Part shown: piece by piece, positions 23,544 through 31,404 of the stretch
Numbering within the stretch: position 1 is the first letter of the stretch
How the letters are laid out: every line of letters starts with the position of its first letter
Source of the DNA: Acidobacteriota bacterium
GTDB taxonomy: Bacteria > Acidobacteriota > Terriglobia > Acidiferrales > UBA7541
Direction of reading: 5' to 3'
NCBI GenBank assembly: GCA_003223255.1
Contig: QHYJ01000209.1
Location: 1-36,484 of the forward strand
DNA length: 36,484 bases
The notes under the pieces: model-generated
The model's database searches: none
What the model was told of the DNA's origin: nothing
The model's input: the letters and a program-made list of their open reading frames with translations, nothing else
Translations under genes and position numbers: made by a program

Positions 23544-25990
23544 CTAGTAGAATATCCTTATTCTACGCAAGAAGATTCCGCGTGCCATTAAGGGTTTTGC
23601 GGATTCCAGGCTTTCGCGCTTTTTGAGGCGGCTCTGTTCCATCAGTTTTTGATAGGTGGTGAGGGCTACGCGCCCGTCTTCCGTGCGTCCGGCGCGGCGA
23701 TAGGCCTGGCTCAACTGGTAGTAAGTCGCATCGCGGTCGGGAGCGAGCTTTCGAGCCGCTTCGAGGCTTGCGATGGCGCCCGTAACGTCGCCCGTTTGCA
23801 GGAGGGCGCGGCCAAGCTCGAAGTGCGCCAGCTCATACTCGGGCCGCGCCTTAATCGCATCCCGAAATCGGGCGGCGGCGGCAGCAGCTTCGCCCTTGAA
23901 AAGTAAAGCAAATCCGAGATGATAGGTCGTGACCGGATCCCCCGGGCGAATCTCCAGTTCGTCGCGGAACTCTCTGGCGGCAGAGTCAAAATCGCTTTGG
24001 CGAAGGTACACGAGGCCCTCGTAATAATGCGCTTCGGGAAGTTGGGGATTAATTTTCAGCGCATTCTGCAATTCCTTGAGGCTATCCCCAAATTGGTCCT
24101 GCTGCGCGTAGGCCTGGCCGAGGAGCAGATGGACGGCGGGATTGTCGGCGTTTTGTTCGAGCAAGCGCCGAAAGATTCCCATTGCAGACTCGGTCTGACG
24201 AATGCGCACAAGCGACGTGCCCCAAGCGTAAAGCAAGCCCGGATCATCCGGCGGATCTTGCAAAAAGAGGCGAAATACTTCCGCGGTTTTGGCAAAGTTG
24301 TCGGTCATGAAATAACTGAGGCCCAGAAGCTGGCGAACAAAAGCATCCTGGGGAGAGGCAGTGAGTTGCCGCTCCAGCGGAGGGATGGCCTCGGAATACA
24401 GCTCCGCGCGGAACGCCGCAAAGCCCCAGTTGCGGTCGAGGCCCGCAAGATCGGGCTTCCAGACAGCAGCTTGCTGGAAATATTCAGCAGCTTCCCGGAA
24501 CTTCGCGGCCTTGGCGCGCATCACGCCCAGGTCGTTGTACGAAACTAGCCAGGATTTCCGAGGCAAAAGACCGATATTGTTTAGCCTCTTTCGTCTCCGG
24601 GGGCATCTGAACTACGGCAGGCTGCTGTGTCGGCGGATTCTCCTGCTTGCCCGCTAACACCATGGCGTCCGCCGCTTTTCGATCTTCGCTGGCACCGGAT
24701 TCCAACAAGCCCGCAAGGCGATCGGAGGTATGGCTGTCGCCGTCGTCCGGCTTTCCGGGATCATCGAAAATGTGCTGGGCATCGTAACGAAATTTCGTTT
24801 CACGATAGCGCTGGGAACTTAACAAGGCTTTTTGCGCCTCTTCCATACGCCCGAGACGGCGCAAGTCCTGGCCCAGCAGGAAATATGCGCGGCCCATGTC
24901 CCGGGGAACTTCTTCGGGATCGCGGACGGGGTGAACGTATTTTTCGAGCGCTTCGGCAGCCTGCGGGAGGCGCTTGGTCTCGCTGAAAACTTCCCCGAGG
25001 TAAAGGTAGGGAAACGCTTGGTCGGGTCGCAGACGCCTGGCATGCAGCAGCGTGGTTTCGGCAGCAGGAAAATCCCGGAGGGCGACGCCGGAAGTGCCGA
25101 GAAGGAGGAGCGCATTGTAGTCGTCGGGGCGGAGCTTTAACTCATTCTCAAACTCGACGCGCGCCTGCGGATAGGCTTCTTCGCCGCGGAATTCCAGGAT
25201 GGAGTAGCCAAGCAGGCCGTGAGCGCGGGGATATTTCGGGTCGAGTTGAATCGCTTTGCGAAACTCGGCAACCGCGGGCTCGGGAAAATGCGTGATGGAA
25301 TAGGCGCGGCCAATCAACACGTGCAGAGCGCGGAGTCCCCATCTTGGCTTGCAATTGCTGGAACCATTGCTGGGCGTCAGCAAAGCGTTTCGCTTTCAGG
25401 TAGGCAATGCCAAGAAAGTAGGAAGTCTCGAAGTCATCGTCGAGGGCCACCGAAGCTTGCAGCTCGTAAATGGCGGATTCGTAGTCGCCCCGATAGAGAT
25501 CAATGCGTCCCAAAACATTTTGAGCGCGAGCCTGCCGCGGATCCTTAGCGAGCGCAGACCCAACGAGTTCGCGAGCCTTCTTGACATTCCCGGCGCGAAA
25601 CCAGGCCAGCGCCGCGTCGGTAGTGATCTCAGTGTCACCGGGCGCGAATTTCAGAGCTTCGTCCAGCTCACGTGTAGCTTCGTCGAAACGGGATTCGGAA
25701 ACCGAAAGATTGGCGAGCTGCCGCAGGCCGAGCGCAATGGCTTCGTCGTAGTGGCGCTCCGCATTGGAGAGATCTCCGGAAGCTAGGGCGGACTTGGCAG
25801 CGTCGAACGCGCGCTTCAGAACGGCCGCCGGATCTTCCCCGGAAGGCGCAGCGGCAACGAGGAGAGCAAACCCGATGGACAAGAGAACAAGCCGAACACA
25901 ACCGGACAGCAGATCACTGGGGCGCCCTTGCGCCGAGCAACGCAGCTCCTGAGAGCAGAACGAAAAATACTGGCGCTTACTTCGCTCCAT
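23544..25990 (-). pseudogene. Long TPR-repeat protein gene, two frameshifts, 3' end at an IS scar
   Basis: The gene starts at ATG 25990, overlapping the end of the CRTAC1 gene by 14 bases, with a signal peptide (CVRLVLLSIGFALLVAAAP). Frame one covers 25990 to about 25345 (repeats such as ARAQNVLGRIDLYRGDYESAIYELQASVALDD). After a shift near GGGG at 25340 the second frame continues ALHVLIGRAYSITHFPEPAVAEFRKAIQLDPKYPRAH to about 24545. An extra T near 24545 moves the reading to SYNDLGVMRAKAAKFREAAEYFQQAAVWKPD. This continues to the stop at 23544. Restored, it would be about 810 residues of TPR repeats. The 3' end coincides with the IS direct repeat at 23531-23543. CRTAC1-TPR pairs are common in Acidobacteriota. 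The frameshifts could be real decay or sequence errors. Confidence 0.8.
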
Positions 25991-27803
25991 TGGGCGCTCC
26001 ACCCGAGGGTGGCGGGAGAGGCGTACGGTTGCGGATGCCTTCCCCTTCGACAATCGTATAAATCGCGTCGGCAGCGACGTTGGCCAGAGTTTCCGTCTTC
26101 CCGCTGGGCCAGCGGATTTCTACCGATTCCATCTTCTTCGCAGCACCAAGACCAAAGTGCAAACGCAAATCATTTTGTGAGAGATAACTGCTGCCCCCAT
26201 GAACCTCCCTGAACTGCTTTACGCCTGCCGAGTGAATGGTGACGCGCGCGCCGATGGCCACGCGGTTGCTCTTCGTTCCAACCAGTTTAAAAAGAACGCG
26301 ATGGAATCCGCTGGCGTTCTCGTTTTCCAGGAGCGACGGTGGTTCGCCGGCGTTGAGCAACAGGACGTCGATGTTGCCATTGTTGAAGACATCGCCAAAG
26401 GCCGCGCCCCGGCGCGAGTGAAGCGGAAGTGCGGCAAGGCCCGCTTCCTTGCAGACCTCGTCAAAAGTGCCGTCGCGATTGTTGCGATGGAGGAGCAGCG
26501 GCTCCTTGAAGCGGGGACCGGTGTCCAGCGTATCGATCTGCGGATAGACATGGCCATTGGCGACGAGAATGTCGAGCCAGGTATCGTTGTCCATGTCAAA
26601 GAATGAAGTACCCCAACCGACGTATGGATAGCTCGGCTGGCCCACGCCCGAGGTCCAACTCACGTCGTCGAAGGTGTTCTGGCCCTTGTTGCGATACAGC
26701 GAATTGGGCTGCTCCTCGAAGTGGGTCACGAGGAAGCTCAGGCGGCCGCTGTGGTCGTAATCACCCCAATCGACGCCCATGTTGCCAAGCTCCATGCCTT
26801 CGCCGCTGAGAGCCACGCCTGTCAGCATGCCTACGTCGGTAAAAGTGCCATTGTGATTGTTGTGGTAGAGATAGTTGGGAACGGAATCGTTGGCCACGAG
26901 CAGATCGGGCCAGCCATCATCATCATAGTCGACCCACATGACGCCCAGCCCGTAGTAGCCGATGTCGTCGTGTACGCCGGCTTTCACGGAAACTTCCTCA
27001 AACGTGCCGTCGCCCCGGTTGTGGTAAAGAAAATCGCTTTCGCCCTCGAGACCCCAAGGCCCGCACTGCACCAGAATGCCCTTGAAGCGGCAAAATTTAT
27101 TGCTGCCGAATTCCGGGAGATGATTCATATCCAGATGCGAATAGCGGGACACGTAGAGGTCCACGAAGCCGTCGCGATCGTAATCACCCCAGGCTGCGCC
27201 GGTCATGAAGCCGCTTCCGGCTACCCCCGCTTTTTCGGTGACGTCGTCAAACTTGCAGTTCCCCAAACCGTGGTACAAAGCGCTGCCGCCGAAGCCGGTC
27301 ACAAAGAGATCGAGTTTGCCGTCGTTGTCATAGTCGGCCACCGCCACACCCATGCCCCAACCACGATGCGTCAAGCCCGCTTCCTTGGTGATGTCTTTGA
27401 AGCTGCCATCGGGCTCCTGGTGGTAGAGGGTCACCAGGGGATCGCCGCCCGCCCGGTAGCGCTCGACCGTTGAACCGTTGACAACGACAGCATCGAGGCG
27501 GCCGTCGTCGTCGCAATCGAACAGGCCCACGCCGCCGCTAATCGAGTCGATCACGTAATGCGCTTCCGGAGCGGCAATATGCGAACCCGTGAGGCCGGCT
27601 TCTTTTGCGATGTCCCTGAACGTGGGAATGAGCGGCAGGCCGCTGCGGTCTTTTTTGGCTTGCGTCGGCAGCTTGGGGAGGGGAACGCGGGTGGCACCGG
27701 CTTGCCGGCTCGGAGCTTGGTGCTTCATCGCGGCGGAGAGGAAAACTACGGGCAAGCAAACTGACAGAACACAAAAAAAACGCCGCAAGCGAGTCCCGTG
27801 CAT
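25977..27803 (-). CDS. CRTAC1-type secreted protein (FG-GAP/VCBS repeats with ASPIC/UnbV domain)
   Basis: The protein has 608 residues from ATG 27803 (MHGTRLRRFFCVLSVCLPVVFLSAAM, signal peptide). The frame is open up to 27857 without a better start. It has repeated FG-GAP/VCBS blades with Ca-binding-like loops, for example GVGLFDCDDDGRLDAVVVNGS, GVAVADYDNDGKLDLFVTGFGG, GAAWGDYDRDGFVDLYVSRY, VMWVDYDDDGWPDLLVANDS and FFDMDNDTWLDILVANG. The C-terminal ASPIC/UnbV domain is RVAIGARVTIHSAGVKQFREVHGGSSYLSQNDLRLHFGLGAAKKMESVEIRWPSGKTETL. This architecture is a seven-blade propeller plus carbohydrate-binding-like cap, secreted or periplasmic. It probably binds rather than catalyses. It is translationally coupled to the damaged TPR gene through a 14-base overlap. 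Confidence 0.93.
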   Translation of the reverse strand: MHGTRLRRFFCVLSVCLPVVFLSAAMKHQAPSRQAGATRVPLPKLPTQAKKDRSGLPLIPTFRDIAKEAGLTGSHIAAPEAHYVIDSISGGVGLFDCDDDGRLDAVVVNGSTVERYRAGGDPLVTLYHQEPDGSFKDITKEAGLTHRGWGMGVAVADYDNDGKLDLFVTGFGGSALYHGLGNCKFDDVTEKAGVAGSGFMTGAAWGDYDRDGFVDLYVSRYSHLDMNHLPEFGSNKFCRFKGILVQCGPWGLEGESDFLYHNRGDGTFEEVSVKAGVHDDIGYYGLGVMWVDYDDDGWPDLLVANDSVPNYLYHNNHNGTFTDVGMLTGVALSGEGMELGNMGVDWGDYDHSGRLSFLVTHFEEQPNSLYRNKGQNTFDDVSWTSGVGQPSYPYVGWGTSFFDMDNDTWLDILVANGHVYPQIDTLDTGPRFKEPLLLHRNNRDGTFDEVCKEAGLAALPLHSRRGAAFGDVFNNGNIDVLLLNAGEPPSLLENENASGFHRVLFKLVGTKSNRVAIGARVTIHSAGVKQFREVHGGSSYLSQNDLRLHFGLGAAKKMESVEIRWPSGKTETLANVAADAIYTIVEGEGIRNRTPLPPPSGGAPNGAK

Positions 27804-27871
27804 GAATCGATTGTATCCCAAAGAATTTTCACGTCTAAACGAACATTCCACGCACAAAGCAAGTCGACCCC

Positions 27872-27922
27872 GTCAGAAAAATGAAGCGTCCCGCCAAGCT
27901 TTTGAAGAGCCTGGCGGGACGC
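27872..27922 (-). terminator. Rho-independent terminator after the receptor remnant
   Basis: An 11-bp perfect stem is formed by GCGTCCCGCCA (27886-27896) and TGGCGGGACGC (27912-27922). On the minus strand it is followed by TTCATTTTTCTG. It terminates transcripts of the receptor remnant before the CRTAC1 gene. Confidence 0.85.
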
Positions 27923-27949
27923 GAACATAGGTCAAGCTGTGCCAGTACG

Positions 27950-28343
27950 CTAGAAGGTGAACTTCAGCGCGTACTGGATTTGCCGGTAGCCGTTTTCAGT
28001 AATCGAATTAATTTTGCCGTAACCGCCGGCCGACGGAGTCGCGGAGAGAATCTGAGTCGCGCCAACAAGCGTCTTGTTTGCATTCGGCACCACAACATTC
28101 CCACTCGCATCACCGTAAACTGGGTTCTGGAAATTGACGGCGGGGCTAAGAATATCGTTGTAGTTGTAGTGCGGAGTGTTGAATAAGTTGAAGAACTCCA
28201 ACCGGAACTGAGCCTTGATCTTCTCAGTCACCTTGCTGCGCGGCAAAAGGAACGGCCAGCAAAACAGCGCAGACGCACACGAGGCTGGCCCACACTCTGA
28301 GTTTGCGCGGCGATTCCAACAGACTGGAAAATCGAACTTTCAT
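27950..28343 (-). pseudogene. TonB-dependent receptor with internal deletion (signal peptide joined to last strands)
   Basis: ATG 28343 follows AAGGGGGTGG at good spacing and encodes MKVRFSSLLESPRKLRVWASLVCVCAVLLAVPFAAQQ, a normal receptor signal peptide. The frame stops near 28224. In the next frame, KIKAQFRLEFFNLFNTPHYNYNDILSPAVNFQNPVYGD...GYGKINSITENGYRQIQYALKFTF is the last beta-strand region of an Oar-like receptor, ending in aromatic Phe. The carboxypeptidase-regulatory, plug and most barrel segments, about 1000 codons by comparison with the receptor at 3198, are missing. The junction lies at about 28232-28246. Promoter, ribosome-binding site and terminator survive. Confidence 0.88.
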
Positions 28344-28469
28344 TTGTTCCACCCCCTTGAGGAAGATTTTCACGTAGACCCTGGAACATCCAGTCCGCGT
28401 AACGGAGCGTTTTACGAAGACTTTGGCTCGATCTAGCCCAATTAGAAGAGTCAAAGGACCCGAACCCCG

Positions 28470-28494
28470 AAAGCATTACACCCCGTAATGCTTT
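28470..28494. promoter_or_regulatory. 10-bp inverted repeat just after the receptor-remnant promoter
   Basis: AAAGCATTAC (28470-28479) and GTAATGCTTT (28485-28494) are perfect inverted copies with a 5-base spacer. They lie about 7-31 bases downstream of the predicted minus-strand transcription start. That is a classical repressor operator position. Confidence 0.65.
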
Positions 28495-28507
28495 CCTTCT
28501 AGTGCGC

Positions 28508-28537
28508 TATTTAGAACCAACTCCGCCAGGTTGCCAA
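28508..28537 (-). promoter_or_regulatory. Candidate promoter of the receptor remnant
   Basis: On the minus strand TTGGCA (28532-28537) and TAAATA (28508-28513) are 18 bases apart. The -35 is good and the -10 moderate. Start would be near 28501, giving a leader of about 158 bases. Confidence 0.45.
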
Positions 28538-28542
28538 GCAGA

Positions 28543-28578
28543 AATAATGATATTCTTAGGAACAATAATGTTATTCTT
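28543..28578 (-). promoter_or_regulatory. Two 15-base direct repeats, 21 bases apart, upstream of the -35 box
   Basis: On the minus strand AAGAATAACATTATT (28564-28578) and AAGAATATCATTATT (28543-28557) differ at one base. The 21-base period equals two helical turns, and the inner copy ends five bases from the -35 box. This geometry suits an activator. Confidence 0.6.
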
Positions 28579-28925
28579 CAGCCTGACATTTGGGGGCCAC
28601 CATTAAAGGTAGTCATCGGTTTGGGACTTACACGGATGCTATACCCTTGGTAATCAAGGAGTAACGGCTTGACTCTGCCCGACGGTGTCCAATCCCTGCT
28701 CGCCAAACCAGAAAGTGGGGCTTTTGGGAACGTCTGGTTTTAGCTGGCAGGGGCCACGGTGTGTCCGAAAATAGAGTTCGTTATACTGGTACCGTTCCAA
28801 CCGATGGCGCCGGGCCGTTTGAACCATCATCTCTTGTAGGAATAGAGGTAAAACGGCAGGCGCACTTTGCGGAAACAAGTTGCAAGGCCAGTCGTCTTTT
28901 GCGGGTCCCCGGAGGAATTTTGTAG
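28579..28925. other. Intergenic region upstream of the LacI-family gene
   Basis: No gene is supported. A palindrome CCTTGGTAATCAAGG (28645-28659; 5-bp arms) is the only clear structure. GGAGG for the next gene lies about ten bases before its ATG. The long open frame on the minus strand here (28971-28654) has no recognisable protein features. Confidence 0.45.
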
Positions 28926-29978
28926 ATGACCCAGTTGCCCAGGAAGAAGCAGTCCCCTTGCTCCGAGCCAAGAGTCACCCTAAAAACTATCGCGGATCAC
29001 CTCGGTCTTACTCCCGGCACGGTTTCCGCCGCGCTGAATAACTCTCCGGCAGCGCGCTCGATTCCGCAACATACCAAGAACCGCATCATCGAAGCGGCGC
29101 AGGCTTTGAACTACCGGCCCAACTTTTTTGCGCGCACGCTGCGCCTGCGTAGGACTTATACGATCGGCGTGATTGCCGAAGAGATTGGCGATGCCTACGG
29201 CGCCATGGTGATTAGCGGGATTGAAGAATACCTGCGAAAAAACAACTACTTTTTTCTGACCGTAATTCACCGTCATGACCCAAAACTGCTTCAGACCTAT
29301 GCGCAAATGCTTTTGACGCGAGGCGTGGAAGGCTTTATTACCACGGACACTTCGCTATCGGAAAAGCTGGCTCTGCCCACCGTGGCGGTCGCCGGACATC
29401 ACCGCGTGGAAGGCGTAACCAATATTGTTCTGGACCACAAGCGCGCCGCCCACTTGGCCCTCGAGCATCTGAAAAATCTCGGCCACAAGAACATTGCCTT
29501 TATCAAAGGCCAAGTCTTGAGCTCGGACTCTTCCGTACGGTGGAATGCCATCTGCGAAGTCGCGCGAGAACTGAACATTCGCGTTCGGCCGGAGCTGACC
29601 ATCCAGTTGGAAGGGACGGATTCCACGCCTGGCATTGGTTACCCCTTTGCCAAAGAACTGCTGGCGCGAAAGCACCCGTTTACCGCACTGTTTGCGTATA
29701 ACGACATTTCCGCCATTGGGTCGCTGTGGGCCATTCATGAAGCTGGGCTGCGCGTTCCGGAAGACATTTCCGTCGTGGGATTTGACGACACTCCGGGAGC
29801 GGCATTCGCCAATCCCCCGCTGACCACCGTGAGGCAGCCACTTCTGCGGATGGGACAAATTGCGGCGCAAACGGTTGTCGACCTCATCGAAGAGCGCGGG
29901 GAGTACGTGCCAGAAATCGCCATTGAGCCGGAGCTTGTGGTTCGCGAGTCCACCGGGCCTGCCCCTTTGCAGCACTAA
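28926..29978 (+). CDS. LacI/GalR-family transcriptional regulator
   Basis: The 350-residue protein has a standard LacI head at residues 17-70: VTLKTIADHLGLTPGTVSAALNNSPAARSIPQHTKNRIIEAAQALNYRPNFFARTLR. This includes the hinge helix. The sugar-binding-protein core follows: TIGVIAEEIGDAYGAMVISGIEEYLRKNNYFFLTVIHRHD, EGFITTDT, VAVAGHHRVEGVTNIVLDHKRAAHLALEHLKNLGHKNIAFIKG, TALFAYNDISAIGSLWAIHEAGLRVPEDISVVGFDDTPGAAFANPPLTTVRQP. All are canonical LacI motifs. It diverges from the receptor remnant and probably controlled that receptor and sugar genes in response to a sugar. Candidate operators are the inverted repeat at 28470 and the CG-centred palindrome at 21607. Confidence 0.95.
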   Translation: MTQLPRKKQSPCSEPRVTLKTIADHLGLTPGTVSAALNNSPAARSIPQHTKNRIIEAAQALNYRPNFFARTLRLRRTYTIGVIAEEIGDAYGAMVISGIEEYLRKNNYFFLTVIHRHDPKLLQTYAQMLLTRGVEGFITTDTSLSEKLALPTVAVAGHHRVEGVTNIVLDHKRAAHLALEHLKNLGHKNIAFIKGQVLSSDSSVRWNAICEVARELNIRVRPELTIQLEGTDSTPGIGYPFAKELLARKHPFTALFAYNDISAIGSLWAIHEAGLRVPEDISVVGFDDTPGAAFANPPLTTVRQPLLRMGQIAAQTVVDLIEERGEYVPEIAIEPELVVRESTGPAPLQH

Positions 29979-30070
29979 GAAACGCACAATCGCTGCGCGC
30001 AGCCTCTCCTCCGACTGGCTCGCTGTGAGGAAAAACAAGCAGGCCATTTCCCTTCCCACTCGTGCGGATT

Positions 30071-31204
30071 TCAGTGCAGTTCTTGTTGCTTCCCGGTTCG
30101 AACGGACTCGCGTGCGGCGTCCAGAATTTCCATCACCTGCACGTTCAGTTTCATGGAAAGCGGATCTTCGATGGGCTTGTTATTGCGAATGCAATCCACA
30201 AAATACGAGATGGGATTGCTCGTTTGGCGCGCCGGCGGGTCCAGAGCGATTCGCTCTCCTTCCAGCGCGCCGTTAGCGTCCTGGCGACCCGTTGGGCGAG
30301 CGAACAAATCTCTGCCTGTTGCCAGCATGCTACCCTTCGGTCCAAACACTTGCACTTGCCCCATGCTGTAGGGCCAATCCCAGGAAGCTTCGATAATCAC
30401 TTCGCCGTCGGGATACTCCAAAAGAATGGTGGCGTCGTCATCCACGGGATTGTGCTGGTCCACTTTCAGTTTTTGAGAAACTGCTGATACTCGCGTTGGC
30501 CGCCCTTTGAGCCACACCGCCCACTCTGCACCATAGCAACCGAAATCCATAATCGCTCCGCCGCCGTTTTTTGCCGGATCGTAAAGCCAGTCGGCAAAAT
30601 ATTTGGATACGCCGATTTCTTTGGGCCCTTGGTGGCCATACTGCACGATGATCTTCTCAATCGGTCCCACCTGGTTGTTCTTCACGCGATGATACAGTTC
30701 GTGCGTCGGCGCAACCCACGCGTTCCAGTAGTTCACCATCACTTTGATGCCTGCCTGGTTTGCCAGCCGTTCCATCTCGCGCGCATCCTCCGCCGTCGTG
30801 GCCATTGGTTTTTCCGTCGAGTAGTGCATGTGCCGTTTCGCACATTCGCGCAGAATCTCCAAGTGCCGGTCGTTCTCCGTCGTTACAATGACTCCGTCCG
30901 GCTTCATTTCATTCAGCATCTGCACGTAATCCGAATAAAACTTCACGCTCGCGGGGACTTTCGCCTTGGCCTGCTCCACCAGCGCAGGGTGAGGGTCCGC
31001 TATGGCCACGAGTTCCGCGTTCGGCTCCCCCGCCAGATCCTTAAGCAAGCCCCACACGTGATCGTGGTCTAGCCCAATGACTGCCAACCGCGTCTTTTTC
31101 TCTCCCGGGTTGGATTGGGAGCAAAAAGACGGCACGGATGCCAACAAGAAGTGAAGAACGAAGATCAAAACGAAACATCGAAGCAAGCAACGCGATGATT
31201 TCAT
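30071..31204 (-). CDS. Exported Gfo/Idh/MocA-family oxidoreductase
   Basis: The protein has 377 residues from ATG 31204, which gives a Sec signal peptide (CLLRCFVLIFVLHFLLASVPSFCSQ). ATG 31213 is three codons upstream and no strong ribosome-binding site separates them. The nucleotide-binding start is RLAVIGLDHDHVWGLLKDLAG, where the usual GxGxxG is replaced by GLDHDHVWG, as in one exported subgroup. VIVTTENDRHLEILRECAKRHMHYSTEKPMATTAEDA contains the family EKP motif. The C-terminal domain (GGGAIMDFGCYGAEWAVWLKGRPTRVSAV) holds the conserved DxGxY/H substrate site. It probably acts on a sugar with NAD(P), in the periplasm if export is correct. It stands alone on the minus strand next to the regulator gene. 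Confidence 0.87.
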   Translation of the reverse strand: MKSSRCLLRCFVLIFVLHFLLASVPSFCSQSNPGEKKTRLAVIGLDHDHVWGLLKDLAGEPNAELVAIADPHPALVEQAKAKVPASVKFYSDYVQMLNEMKPDGVIVTTENDRHLEILRECAKRHMHYSTEKPMATTAEDAREMERLANQAGIKVMVNYWNAWVAPTHELYHRVKNNQVGPIEKIIVQYGHQGPKEIGVSKYFADWLYDPAKNGGGAIMDFGCYGAEWAVWLKGRPTRVSAVSQKLKVDQHNPVDDDATILLEYPDGEVIIEASWDWPYSMGQVQVFGPKGSMLATGRDLFARPTGRQDANGALEGERIALDPPARQTSNPISYFVDCIRNNKPIEDPLSMKLNVQVMEILDAARESVRTGKQQELH

Positions 31205-31404
31205 GATGAGCATCTCGAAAGAGCCATCCCCAGAAGTCAAGGTACCCGCATGTACTCCCTATGCTCCCGGCTAAATTGCTGATTCTTAAATATTTAGAAA
31301 TACTTCTCGCTCACATTCCTGAGCTTCGGAAATTTCTTAGCTTACGGTCCTAAACCGCAGCAGCGGAACGCAACCTTTTTCTGAATGCCTAGACCCTTAT
31401 TCGC

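Noticed and set aside
28654-28971. 105-codon minus-strand frame upstream of the LacI gene
   Set aside because: It overlaps the LacI start region on the opposite strand and has no recognisable domain or ribosome-binding site.
31284-31303. AT-rich palindrome around TAAATATTTA upstream of the Gfo/Idh gene
   Set aside because: Short AT palindromes arise easily by chance and no convincing promoter spacing accompanies it.
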